64,000 nt of DNA from Sphingomonas sp. HITSZ_GF. Its GTDB lineage: Bacteria; Pseudomonadota; Alphaproteobacteria; Sphingomonadales; Sphingomonadaceae. Where the stretch lies: assembly GCF_029543155.1 (NCBI RefSeq), contig NZ_JARQXA010000003.1, positions 62,001 to 126,000 of the forward strand. The letters run 5' to 3'. A model generated the notes under the pieces. The model saw nothing but the letters and a program-made list of their open reading frames with translations, did not search any database and was not told where the DNA came from. Below are positions 1 through 7,684 of the stretch, one piece after another (within the stretch, counting starts at the first letter, position 1; each line of letters opens with the position of its first letter). Position numbers and translations under genes: made by a program.

Positions 1-819
1 GCGCTGGAACAGCGGGTGCGCCTTGGGCAGCCGCCGGTCGCCTGCGACGAGCGTACAGGTACCGATCTGCGGCGACTTGAGCGGGCGCTGGTAGAAGACC
101 GTCTCGAACAGGCGTTCATAGACCTCGGGGGTGAGCACCTCCGGATGATGCGGTGCCTGCGCCTCCCAGATTTCGCGGAACTCGTCCTCGATCAGCGCGC
201 GGCCGGGATAGAAATCATAGCCGTTGCCCTTGGCATCCTCGCCGGCCTCGGGCCGAAGGCGCGTGCGGACGCTCGGAATGGCGTTGGCATCGATCGCACC
301 GACACGGCGAAGGTGGAGGAACTCGCCAAAGGTACGCGCACCACGTTCGTTGATCGCTTGTTCCAGCCGACCGATGCCGATCTTGACCTTGCCGCTCTCG
401 TCATCGGGCTTGTCCGCCTTGCGGTTCGACTTGAATCCGCGCCGCTGGTTGAGGTGGAAGAAGGCGCGGCCGAGATGATGCAGCGGCAACGCTTCATCGA
501 GCGCACGGGCGCGCAGTTCGAAGGGGTCGAGTGCCTTCAGCGCTTCGCGTTCGACTGGGTCAGTGGGGAACAGGCCGTCGGCGGTCAGGTGCTTGAGCAA
601 TCCGCGCTGGCGCTGCTTGAAGCGATCCCGCCGGCGACGCATGGCCCGGGCATCGCGGCGATCGACAGCGAGCGAGGCGCCGGATTTCGGGTCGCGGCCA
701 TCGCTGAAGATGCGCGAGCCGGCTGCAATGATGCCGCAGGGTTTCCCTTCGTCATCCAACTGCAGCGCCGCCCAGCCAAGCGAATTGGTACCAAGATCAC
801 AGCCCAACCGCCACTTCAT
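1..819 (-). CDS. cas9: Cas9 endonuclease, N-terminal 273 codons (cut by window edge)
   Basis: The minus strand reads open from ATG 819 to the window edge. The protein begins MKWRLGCDLGTNSLGWAA, the RuvC-I motif with catalytic Asp8. An arginine-rich bridge helix follows at about residues 54-72 (RRDARAMRRRRDRFKQRQRG), then the FFHLNQRRGFKSNRK segment at the start of the recognition lobe. This order is diagnostic of Cas9, and the style fits subtype II-C. HNH, RuvC-II/III and the PAM-interacting domain lie outside the window, so intactness cannot be judged. A GGGGGA ribosome site lies a few bases before the ATG. A tracrRNA candidate is transcribed away from it at 930-1013. In the cell it would cut invading DNA guided by crRNA:tracrRNA. 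Any cas1/cas2 genes would lie off the left edge. Confidence 0.93.
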   Translation of the reverse strand, partial: MKWRLGCDLGTNSLGWAALQLDDEGKPCGIIAAGSRIFSDGRDPKSGASLAVDRRDARAMRRRRDRFKQRQRGLLKHLTADGLFPTDPVEREALKALDPFELRARALDEALPLHHLGRAFFHLNQRRGFKSNRKADKPDDESGKVKIGIGRLEQAINERGARTFGEFLHLRRVGAIDANAIPSVRTRLRPEAGEDAKGNGYDFYPGRALIEDEFREIWEAQAPHHPEVLTPEVYERLFETVFYQRPLKSPQIGTCTLVAGDRRLPKAHPLFQR

Positions 820-900
820 GCTCATTCCCCCAATCTCAAATGAAGCGATGGGGTCGGGATGATGCAAGGAAAATCTGATCCGACTTGATCGCCCCTTAGC

Positions 901-928
901 TTGACTTTTTACAAAAATTCGATAGTAC
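901..928 (+). promoter_or_regulatory. sigma70-like promoter for the tracrRNA
   Basis: TTGACT at 901-906 is a near-consensus -35 box. TAGTAC at 923-928, 16 bases further, is a modest -10 box. The predicted start near 934 falls immediately before the anti-repeat at 935-957. The surrounding 901-930 stretch is AT-rich compared with the flanks. Confidence 0.5.
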
Positions 929-929
929 A

Positions 930-1013
930 GGTCACTTAGAGATCGTGGTCTGGCGGTTAACAAGCAGCCAGTCTGCACCAGATAAAGGCGGCGCCACGGC
1001 GCCGCCTTTTTCT
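930..1013 (+). ncRNA. tracrRNA candidate of the type II CRISPR-Cas system
   Basis: Positions 935-957 form the anti-repeat. It pairs without gaps over 23 bases with the repeat-like unit encoded on the minus strand at 1030-1052. The seven positions that differ from a perfect complement are all C-to-T or A-to-G on the tracr side, so all give G:U pairs. A short hairpin follows (GCAG 964-967 with CTGC 973-976), and the RNA ends in a strong terminator at 987-1015. Size (about 80 nt), order (anti-repeat, small hairpin, terminator) and position beside cas9 match known type II tracrRNAs. Expression is inferred. Confidence 0.72.
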
Positions 1014-1015
1014 TT
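987..1015 (+). terminator. Rho-independent terminator of the tracrRNA
   Basis: An eight-pair GC stem (GGCGGCGC 987-994 with GCGCCGCC 999-1006) closes a four-base loop and is followed directly by TTTTTCTTT. The T-run is on the plus strand, which fixes the direction of the RNA. Confidence 0.85.
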
Positions 1016-1016
1016 A

Positions 1017-1052
1017 GCCATAGCGCAGACTCAGAGATCGTAGTCCAGCAAC
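1017..1052 (-). CRISPR. Solo CRISPR-repeat-like unit (36 bp)
   Basis: Read on the minus strand the unit starts GTTGCTGGACTACGATCTCT and is 36 bases if it ends at 1017. That length and the GTTG start are usual for type II-C repeats. Its first 23 bases pair fully with the tracrRNA anti-repeat when G:U pairs are allowed. No second copy lies within the flanking 200 bases, so this is not an array. It may be a degenerate terminal repeat, a remnant of a lost array, or a regulatory copy. The true array repeat lies outside the window, so the boundaries are provisional. Confidence 0.55.
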
Positions 1053-1169
1053 AACTCACCCCGATTAGGTGTTGAGGATCAACAGCCTCGTAGCGGAGTT
1101 TGATGGGCGAGGCATGCACTCACAGCCCCGCCCATGCCCAGATGCCTAAAAGGAATCGAGTGCCGTTTC

Positions 1170-1200
1170 CAAAAAAGCACTGAACACAACTATCAGTGCT
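1170..1200 (-). terminator. Rho-independent terminator after the restriction-modification gene
   Basis: On the minus strand AGCACTGA (1200-1193) pairs with TCAGTGCT (1183-1176) around a nine-base loop and runs into six T residues (1176-1171). It lies about 40 bases past the stop codon at 1237. Confidence 0.7.
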
Positions 1201-1236
1201 CAATAGACAAAAGCATGTCAAGTTCCCTCACCCTGA

Positions 1237-4200
1237 TTATGCCACACGCCGCAACCGATACCCGCCCTGCTCCACCGCGACATGTCCCAGCCGGGCCAGC
1301 GCAGCCAGGGTTGCCTCGATGCGGGGGGTCGCCTTGCGCCCCTGGGCGTAGCGGCCGGCGATCTCGGCCGCCCCCCACACCTTGCCGTCGCGCAGGCTGT
1401 CGAACACCGCAGCGGTCTGGCCAACCGCGTCGCGCGGGAAGACCGGCTTGCCTGCAGTTACAGCACCCGGCGCAACCTCGAACTGCATTGCGGCAGATTG
1501 CGGCGCGAGCATTTCCACGCCGCTCCGCGCAAGCTGATACTCAGGTCGTAGCCAGCGGACTCGTCCCGCCCGCTCCTCGCTTACCCGCTCGGCATTGAGC
1601 GCGACCAGTCTGGCGATGACATCTTCCTCGGCAAGATCGGCCGGCCAGCCATAGACAGCGGCGACTGCGGCATCGAGCTGGTCGTGGAGCTCGGCGATGA
1701 GGTCCACCCGGCCGCGGATGCGCTGGTCCTGCTCCGCCATGGCGAACGGCCGACCGGCGACGAGTTGTTCGCGCAGATTGTAGAGACCCGTAAGCGTGAG
1801 ATCGCCATGCTCGGCCAGCACGGCCTTGCGCGCGGCGTCGAGTTCTTCGGCCAGACCAGCGACTGTTCGCCGATGTGAGGCGGCCATATCGGGAAAGGGA
1901 AATGGGTCGAAGACCTTACTCTTCACGTAAACGGAGTCGTTTCCCACCCCGAGCCATCCCCCCGCGCGAAGCGACCAGGCGACATGGTAGGAAGAAGATA
2001 GGATACCGAGATTGTGAGCGTCAGCCAATCCGACGCAAACCAGCTTGTTATCGGGGAGAATATCCTCCTCCAGAAACTGGAAGACGCGGTGCTTCGCGGT
2101 TTCAACCGTGGCAATGTAGCGCGAAAGGCCATCGAGCGCCGGGCGCAACTCGCGCCGCGGCTCGCCGAAGACCCACCAATTGTCGCGATAACTGGCCCTG
2201 TTGTTGCGGTCACGCTCCGGCTTCACGGTGCGGAGCAGGTGACCATAGACCTCCGGAAAGCGCTGGCGCACTTCGACCTCCGCCAGCCCGAACAGGTCGA
2301 TCACCATCACGCCACGTGCCCGCGCGGTGAGGTCGCGGCCGTTGCGATAGGGGCGAATATGGCGATCAAGTCCCTCGCGCCGGCCGAGACCCAGGTGCAC
2401 CGCCTCCGCCGGCGTGACGATGAAGCCCGCGCCGTGCAGCTTCACCCCCGGCGAACTCAGCCCCGCATTCGCCCTCAGGGGTACCGTCGCCGTGATGTCC
2501 ACTCCCACCGTCAGATCCGGATGAATACGGCCCGACGCGGTATGCAACGCGATCCGGGGCTGGTCGCTGTCGAGCCCCTCCTCATGCAGAACCTCATGAA
2601 GCAAGCCGTCGCCTTCCCCACGGGCGACCACCGTCATGGCGATACGAACGGCAGCGGCGTCGGGCGAAGCCTTGGTCCAGGGGTGATCGGGAATCGCCAT
2701 CGCCAGATGCAGCGGCGGATTGCCGCAGAGCCGCTTCGTCATCACCCTGCGGCTGAATTCCTGCGTGATCGAGTTGGTGGTGACGAACCCGAACCGCTTG
2801 AGCGTCGTACCCTTTTGCGCGAGCAACTCCGCCGCTCGATCCCACCAGTACATCACCAGATCGGCCGATTTGTTGAGATGCGGATGCGCCTTCCAAAGAG
2901 CTTCGGCATAGCCCTCGGGTAGCCGCGCACGCAGATCCTTGCCGCCGATGAAGGGAGGGTTGCCGATGATATAGTCGGCCTGCGGCCATTCCGGGCGGCG
3001 TGGATTGGGCCGCTCGGTGGCGGTACGCTCGGCATTTGGGTGCTCGGGATCATGCGCCAATATCGAGTCCATCCTGCGGATGTTGCCGAAGCTCTTCAGC
3101 ACCGGATCGGAAATCCCGCCACCATTGCGCAAATGCCATTGCAGATAGCCGAGCCACAGCACCAGCTCAGCAATCGCGGCTGCACGTGGATTGACTTCGA
3201 GGCCAAGGAAATTGCGCGGATCGACACTCATCGTCTCCAGCGCCAGGGCCTCCTGCCCGCCCAATGCAGCAAGCGCCTCAAGCACTTCGCCTTCGAGTTG
3301 CTTCATCAACTCGAGCGCGACGTACAGGAAATTGCCGGTCCCGCAGGCGGGATCGAGAATACGGGTGACGGCAAGCCGGGCTTGAAAATCACGGATCAGC
3401 CCGATTGCTTCGATAGGCTTGTCCAGGCGCAATCGCTCTACCGTGGCGAGTATAAGCCGCCATTCCTCCCGCAAAGGCGCAATAATCGTAGCGATCACGA
3501 GGCGTTCGACATAAGCACGCGGCGTATAATGGGCACCGAGTTGCCGGCGCTCCTCCGGGTGCAGAGCCTGTTCGAGAAGCGCGCCGAAAATCGCAGGCTC
3601 GACTTCCGTCCAGTTGTGGTTGGCCGCTTCAAAGAGTTCGCCGATCTCCTCTCGGCGCAGCGGTATGGCCGTCGCGTCGGCGAATAGCCCGCCGTTGAAA
3701 TAGCGCACCCGGCGGCGGAGCACGGGCGAAATGCCGCCCTTGTCCATCGTCCGCCAAAGATCCTCGAGCATCGGCGCGAACGCCGCGGGATTGTCGCGGG
3801 CATCGCCCAGCATCTCGGTGAAGCTTCCGCGATCGAGCAGCCCGACATCCTCGGAGAACATCGTGAACATGCAGCGCATGAGAAAATGCGCAACCTTCTC
3901 TGGCGAATGATCACGCTCCTCGAGCGATTTGCTCACCTTGGCAAGCCGGCTGGTGATCCGGCGCGTAACCGCGGCGGCGTGTTTGGCGGGATCGAGGCTA
4001 TGGGGATCGAGCCAGATCGCACGCAGCAGATCGCGCACCTTTGGCGCCCTCAGATCCTCCAGATAGATTCTGAAGCCAGCGCGATCGGGGAATTGGCGGT
4101 AATTTTTCCCCTGTCCGGAAAAGTCCGCGTACAACTCCAGGCAATGGCCGACATCGCACACGATGAGAAAGGGCGGCCAGCCATGCGCTTCGTCGAGCGC

Positions 4201-4620
4201 CCGCGCATAGCGCTCGGCCTGATCGCGTGCGTTGCGCATAAGCACGTCCCAGTCACGCCCTGCGCTTCGTCGACCCAGCGTCAAGGGCGCTTCCGGATCA
4301 GATCGAAACGGCGGATCGGATGGATGAATGCCGTTTAGCTGATCCTTCCAGCGGCTTTGCTTGGCTTCAAGCACGAAACAGCCGCGACGATATAGATCAA
4401 TGCGTCCGATCCATACATGACCTTCGTCATCGACCTCGCGCACCGCGCGCTCGAATACATAATCATTGTTTTCGTGAGTTGCACCGGCCGGATCCGGATG
4501 TGGGAGATCCAGAAAATCTGCGAGCTCCACAAGAAAAAGGGCATAATTGGCGCGCTCGGCGCCGCCCTCCCCTTTGCGCCACCTGTCAATGAACGCGTCC
4601 GATGAATTCCCCCCATGCAT
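1237..4620 (-). CDS. Single-chain type IIL/IIG restriction-modification enzyme, MmeI-like
   Basis: This 1127-residue protein joins nuclease and N6-adenine methyltransferase parts. Near the N-terminus Asp75 is followed ten residues later by E85-A-K87 (IDLYRRGCFVLEAKQ), a PD-(D/E)xK nuclease site with the spacing known for MmeI. Near residue 420 is LDPACGTGNFL, the AdoMet-binding motif I, and near residue 552 IIGNPPFIGG, the catalytic NPPF motif of gamma-class adenine methyltransferases. The C-terminal half should hold the target-recognition region. Such enzymes methylate one strand of their site and cut unmodified DNA nearby, with no separate restriction gene. It has its own terminator and no operon partner. 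The start ATG at 4620 has only a weak ribosome site. A DISARM- or BREX-type methylase is the alternative, but the MmeI-like nuclease spacing argues against it. Recognition site unknown. Confidence 0.78.
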   Translation of the reverse strand: MHGGNSSDAFIDRWRKGEGGAERANYALFLVELADFLDLPHPDPAGATHENNDYVFERAVREVDDEGHVWIGRIDLYRRGCFVLEAKQSRWKDQLNGIHPSDPPFRSDPEAPLTLGRRSAGRDWDVLMRNARDQAERYARALDEAHGWPPFLIVCDVGHCLELYADFSGQGKNYRQFPDRAGFRIYLEDLRAPKVRDLLRAIWLDPHSLDPAKHAAAVTRRITSRLAKVSKSLEERDHSPEKVAHFLMRCMFTMFSEDVGLLDRGSFTEMLGDARDNPAAFAPMLEDLWRTMDKGGISPVLRRRVRYFNGGLFADATAIPLRREEIGELFEAANHNWTEVEPAIFGALLEQALHPEERRQLGAHYTPRAYVERLVIATIIAPLREEWRLILATVERLRLDKPIEAIGLIRDFQARLAVTRILDPACGTGNFLYVALELMKQLEGEVLEALAALGGQEALALETMSVDPRNFLGLEVNPRAAAIAELVLWLGYLQWHLRNGGGISDPVLKSFGNIRRMDSILAHDPEHPNAERTATERPNPRRPEWPQADYIIGNPPFIGGKDLRARLPEGYAEALWKAHPHLNKSADLVMYWWDRAAELLAQKGTTLKRFGFVTTNSITQEFSRRVMTKRLCGNPPLHLAMAIPDHPWTKASPDAAAVRIAMTVVARGEGDGLLHEVLHEEGLDSDQPRIALHTASGRIHPDLTVGVDITATVPLRANAGLSSPGVKLHGAGFIVTPAEAVHLGLGRREGLDRHIRPYRNGRDLTARARGVMVIDLFGLAEVEVRQRFPEVYGHLLRTVKPERDRNNRASYRDNWWVFGEPRRELRPALDGLSRYIATVETAKHRVFQFLEEDILPDNKLVCVGLADAHNLGILSSSYHVAWSLRAGGWLGVGNDSVYVKSKVFDPFPFPDMAASHRRTVAGLAEELDAARKAVLAEHGDLTLTGLYNLREQLVAGRPFAMAEQDQRIRGRVDLIAELHDQLDAAVAAVYGWPADLAEEDVIARLVALNAERVSEERAGRVRWLRPEYQLARSGVEMLAPQSAAMQFEVAPGAVTAGKPVFPRDAVGQTAAVFDSLRDGKVWGAAEIAGRYAQGRKATPRIEATLAALARLGHVAVEQGGYRLRRVA

Positions 4621-4882
4621 ACCTAGAAATTTTCACTATCAATTTGACTCGTCTATCGATGATGAACCACCACTTGTTTCATATTAGAACAATACCTACA
4701 AAATATGTAACATCATGATACAATAACATGACATCTATACGTCAAATAAAATTTGCTATGACCAGCCTAAAAATCCGAAATCAGATCAAGAATATTTGCA
4801 TGCCGCATGAAATCACAGAACATCCAAAGCTCGCCCGTTATTCCATGACTCAGGGCCGAGCCGGACGCTAAATCGCGGCGGC
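4621..4882. other. AT-rich gene-free gap at the edge of the defence island
   Basis: The first 180 bases are far richer in A and T than anything else in the window. I see no credible gene, tRNA or integrase. It must hold the promoter of the restriction-modification gene, but no clean -35/-10 pair stands out. The composition change suggests the junction of an acquired island. Confidence 0.5.
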
Positions 4883-4910
4883 ATGTCCGATCGCCGCGCC
4901 GTTTCCCGTT
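4883..4910 (+). promoter_or_regulatory. ECF-type promoter, copy 1 (lipoprotein 4970-5554)
   Basis: ATGTCCGAT at 4883-4891 and CGTT at 4907-4910 are separated by 15 bases. The same two boxes with identical spacing occur at 8831-8804, 12582-12555 and 12594-12621. CGTT is also the -10 core of alphaproteobacterial EcfG promoters, while the -35 box differs. The predicted transcript starts about 50 bases before the ATG at 4970. Confidence 0.7.
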
Positions 4911-4969
4911 TCCCCTTGCGGCAAAGGTCTCGGGCGCAGGTGCCCGAGGCGGATCCGAGGGAGGACCAG

Positions 4970-5554
4970 ATGCGACGTTCGACAATTGGTGCGGCAGTGG
5001 CGGCGGCCGGTCTCGCGCTCGCGGGATGCGGCGGCGGCACGACCGGCAGCGCGACCGCCGAGGCGGGCGCGTCGGGCGGTGGCACGTTCGACCCCTGCTC
5101 GGTGCTGAGCGCCGCGGAGATATCGGAGATCACCACCGATGCGGTGACCCGCACGAACCACGACGACGCCACCTGCTACTATGACAGCGACCCCGATGAC
5201 GGCGTGCGGCTCACCGTCATGAAGACCGGTGGCAGGAAGCAGATGGAGGTCGTGCACCGCACTGCCGGCGTGCTGAGCGGCATGGGGAATTCGGTCGCCG
5301 ACAAGGGCGGCGCGGGCGCCGATGCCGCCAATCTGCTGCAGAAGGACAAGACGGCGGCGCCGCAGCTGGGCGACGAGGCGGCCTGGGGCCTGAACACCGT
5401 GCTGTCGGTGCGCAAGGGCGACATGTTCGTCGAGGTAACCCCGCCGATGATGCACGATCCCAAGACGCATCCCGGCTATCCGCTCGTCAAGACCGACGAG
5501 AAGCGCGCGATCGCGCAGAAGATCGCCGAGAAGGCGCTGGCGAAGCTGCGATAA
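4970..5554 (+). CDS. Lipoprotein with paired cysteines (DUF3558-like), paralogue 1
   Basis: The 194-residue protein starts MRRSTIGAAVAAAGLALAGC, a lipoprotein signal with lipobox LAGC. The start at 4970 was chosen over in-frame upstream codons because the signal peptide begins there and GGGAGGACC precedes it. The mature part contains FDPCSVLSAAEI and later ATCYYDSD, the Cys...Cys-Tyr pattern shared with the products of 8200-8754 and 12002-12523. The layout resembles DUF3558 lipoproteins of actinobacteria, but that family link is tentative. It should sit lipid-anchored in the envelope. Its promoter carries the same boxes as the other two paralogues, implying co-regulation by the sigma factor at 8972. 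Biochemical role unknown. Confidence 0.82.
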   Translation: MRRSTIGAAVAAAGLALAGCGGGTTGSATAEAGASGGGTFDPCSVLSAAEISEITTDAVTRTNHDDATCYYDSDPDDGVRLTVMKTGGRKQMEVVHRTAGVLSGMGNSVADKGGAGADAANLLQKDKTAAPQLGDEAAWGLNTVLSVRKGDMFVEVTPPMMHDPKTHPGYPLVKTDEKRAIAQKIAEKALAKLR

Positions 5555-5576
5555 CCTGCCCCGCGCGGAAACGAGA

Positions 5577-5609
5577 AGGCTCCCCGGCATGGCGCCGGGG
5601 AGCCTTTTT
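5577..5609. terminator. Terminator between convergent genes
   Basis: A 12-pair perfect stem (AGGCTCCCCGGC 5577-5588 with GCCGGGGAGCCT 5594-5605) and a T-run on the plus strand end the lipoprotein gene. The stem can also serve the converging minus-strand operon, although no long T-run is present on that side. Confidence 0.85.
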
Positions 5610-5625
5610 CCTGCCCGGCCGCCGA

Positions 5626-6570
5626 TCAGAGCGGGCGCTGGTCGCGAGCCAGGCAGCGCACGGTGAAGCCGACATAGGGCTCGCTGGCCTGGGGTCCGCG
5701 GTTGGCCAATGCCCGCCATACCCGCTGCCCGTTCACCGCCTCCTGGGTCAGCTCCACCTTCTCGCCATAGCCGTTGAACTTGCCGCCGATCCCGGCGATC
5801 CCGCACAGCGCATCGTCGGCGGGCACCAGATATTGCGGGCCGGTGCCCATATATTTCGCGTCGCCCGTCAGGTTCTGCCAGGCCGAGCCCGTATAGGTCG
5901 TCTTGACCCAGGCGACGAACACCGCCGCGGCCGGGTTCTTCGTGCGGCCGGTCTTCGTGCGGTAAAGCGGCGCCGCGAACAGCCGCCCGATGCCGAGCAC
6001 CGATGCCGATACCTTGCCCGAACAGGCCTGGATCGAGGCGAGCGGGGCGTTGTTCGGCCCGACCGTGGCCATGACGTTCTCGCCCTCGCCCGCGAACCTG
6101 CCGCCAAGTCCGGCAAGGAACGGTGCAAGCCCGCTGAACAGGCCCGCCGTCTGCGACTTGGCACCGCAGCCGGAATCGCTCTTCACCGCCGAGATCTTCT
6201 CGATCCAGGGAATCTTGCCTTCCTCGAGGACGAACTGGTTGCGGGCAGCGCAGCCCGCGGTGAGCCGCAGCTGCGCCTGGCCGGACCTGCCGCCCAGCAT
6301 GTAGCGCGGGCCACCCGCCGCCGCCTGATCGATATAGAGATTGATGAACTCCCCCTCCCCCGCGAGCTTGCCCGAGAAGCGCGTGAGCACGCAGAAATGG
6401 GTGGAAACCGGAGGCCCGATGGCCGCTGGATCGCCGGCGCTCCAGCTGAACTCGGTGATCTGGAGCGGCTTGGCGAGGATCTGCTCGGCCTGGCTGGCGG
6501 CAATCTGCGCCTGGGCGGTGTTCACGGTAAGGGTCGCGGCAAGAGCCGCGAGCAGGTGCTTGCTGTTCAT
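5626..6570 (-). CDS. Secreted protein with three internal glycine-rich repeats
   Basis: The 314-residue protein has a cleavable signal peptide (MNSKHLLAALAATLTVNTAQ, then AQ). I do not recognise the family. Three similar segments recur: FSGKLAGEGEFINL near residue 65, LGGRFAGEGENVMA near residue 155 and IGGKFNGYGEKVEL near residue 270. They suggest three copies of one small beta unit. Several cysteines are present, as expected for a periplasmic or exported protein. It is the last gene of a four-gene minus-strand operon (8754 down to 5626), 41 bases after the OmpA-like lipoprotein. Envelope location and co-regulation with that operon are inferred; function is unknown. Confidence 0.8.
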   Translation of the reverse strand: MNSKHLLAALAATLTVNTAQAQIAASQAEQILAKPLQITEFSWSAGDPAAIGPPVSTHFCVLTRFSGKLAGEGEFINLYIDQAAAGGPRYMLGGRSGQAQLRLTAGCAARNQFVLEEGKIPWIEKISAVKSDSGCGAKSQTAGLFSGLAPFLAGLGGRFAGEGENVMATVGPNNAPLASIQACSGKVSASVLGIGRLFAAPLYRTKTGRTKNPAAAVFVAWVKTTYTGSAWQNLTGDAKYMGTGPQYLVPADDALCGIAGIGGKFNGYGEKVELTQEAVNGQRVWRALANRGPQASEPYVGFTVRCLARDQRPL

Positions 6571-6611
6571 GATGCTTCCTTCGGTGCTTGGAGCTTGGGA
6601 GCCTTCGCGGC

Positions 6612-7664
6612 TCAGCGCTTGACCAGTTCGACGCGGCGGTTCTTCGCCCGCCCGTCCTCGCTGCCATTGTCGGCGATCGGCTTGTCCTGGCCATAGCCCC
6701 GCGCCTGGATACGATCGGCGGCGATCCCCTTGGCCCTGAGCGCGGCGACGACGGCGGCGGCGCGCCCTTCGGACAGGGTCTGGTTGTGCGCCGGCGTGCC
6801 GGCATTGTCGGTATGCCCCTCCACCGTCAGCTTCAGGGCGGCATCGGCCTGCATCAGCTTGACGATCTCGTCGATCACCGGCTGCGCCTCGGGTCGCAGC
6901 GCGGTCTTGTCGGTATCGAAGTTCAGGTAGAGCGCGACATGGCCGGCGCCGTCGAGATCGCGCTTCATCTGGTCGGCCGGGATCAGCTGGACCTTCACCT
7001 CGAGCGCCTTCTTCTCGACAATCGTCAGCCAGTAGTTCTTCGAATTGTCTTCCCAGGGATGATAGACCTCCACCCAGATCTGGCTGGTCGGCGTGCGCAG
7101 CATGTACACGCCCATCTGGTCTTCCTCATAGACATAGTTCGCCCGGAAGCGCCGGTCCTGGAACATCAGCCTGGCGTCCTTGAGCGGCTTGCCCGAGCCT
7201 TCATAGACGGTGACCCCGCCCAGATCGTGGACGAGCTTCTCATAGGTCTTCTGCACCTGGAAGAACGAGGCGGTGCTGCCCTTGCCCCCGGTGATGATCG
7301 TGCGCCCCTCGACCGGGATCAGCTTGTGCCCGTCGAAGAATTCCCAGCGGTCATAGGGCACGTCCTCGAGGAACTTCGCGCCGTCTGAGGTGGGCATGAT
7401 CTCCGGCTTGAACTTCTCATAGCCGTCCATGACGCCGAGATAGGGCCAGGCGCCGAGCTTGGGATCGGCGATCGGCGCTTTTTCGGGATCGAAGCCGGTA
7501 ACCGGTGCGGCAGTCTCGCTCGGCGTGGGCGCCGGCGCGGGCGCCGCGGTGTTGGCGACGAGAGCGTGCGCACTCTCATTATCGCCGCCGGGCGTATTGC
7601 CCGACGAGCAGGCGGCCAGGGTGATCGCGAACAGGCTGGCGCCCAGGATATGGGTGTTCGACAT
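6612..7664 (-). CDS. OmpA-family lipoprotein (C-terminal peptidoglycan-binding domain)
   Basis: This 350-residue protein begins with a lipoprotein signal ending ITLAAC (Cys19). A Pro/Ala/Thr-rich linker and a region of about 170 residues that I do not recognise follow. The last 110 residues are a typical OmpA domain: LYLNFDTDKTALRP, then VEGHTDNAGTPAHN with the Asp of the TDN peptidoglycan contact, and RVELVKR at the end. OmpA domains bind meso-diaminopimelate in peptidoglycan, so the protein should tie the outer membrane to the wall. GGGGA precedes the ATG at 7664. It lies third in the operon 8754-5626, downstream of the ECF-type promoter at 8831-8804. Confidence 0.9.
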   Translation of the reverse strand: MSNTHILGASLFAITLAACSSGNTPGGDNESAHALVANTAAPAPAPTPSETAAPVTGFDPEKAPIADPKLGAWPYLGVMDGYEKFKPEIMPTSDGAKFLEDVPYDRWEFFDGHKLIPVEGRTIITGGKGSTASFFQVQKTYEKLVHDLGGVTVYEGSGKPLKDARLMFQDRRFRANYVYEEDQMGVYMLRTPTSQIWVEVYHPWEDNSKNYWLTIVEKKALEVKVQLIPADQMKRDLDGAGHVALYLNFDTDKTALRPEAQPVIDEIVKLMQADAALKLTVEGHTDNAGTPAHNQTLSEGRAAAVVAALRAKGIAADRIQARGYGQDKPIADNGSEDGRAKNRRVELVKR

Positions 7665-7684
7665 CTAGTTTCCCCTTGTTCGGG

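Noticed and set aside
16..843. Open plus-strand frame of 275 codons at the left edge
   Set aside because: The minus strand of the same stretch encodes an unmistakable Cas9 N-terminus; the plus frame is a high-GC shadow.
1101..1138. Hairpin ATGGGCGAGGC...GCCCCGCCCAT as a possible further CRISPR repeat
   Set aside because: It shares no sequence with the repeat at 1017-1052 or the anti-repeat and has no spacer spacing.
4792..4803. TTTGCATGCCGC resembling the catabolic operator
   Set aside because: Only the left half matches, it lies in the AT-rich gap far from the catabolic genes, and a chance hit there is likely.
4868..6805. Open minus-strand frame of 645 codons
   Set aside because: It covers two genes with clear signal peptides (4970-5554 plus, 5626-6570 minus) in other frames and has an Arg-rich, low-complexity translation.
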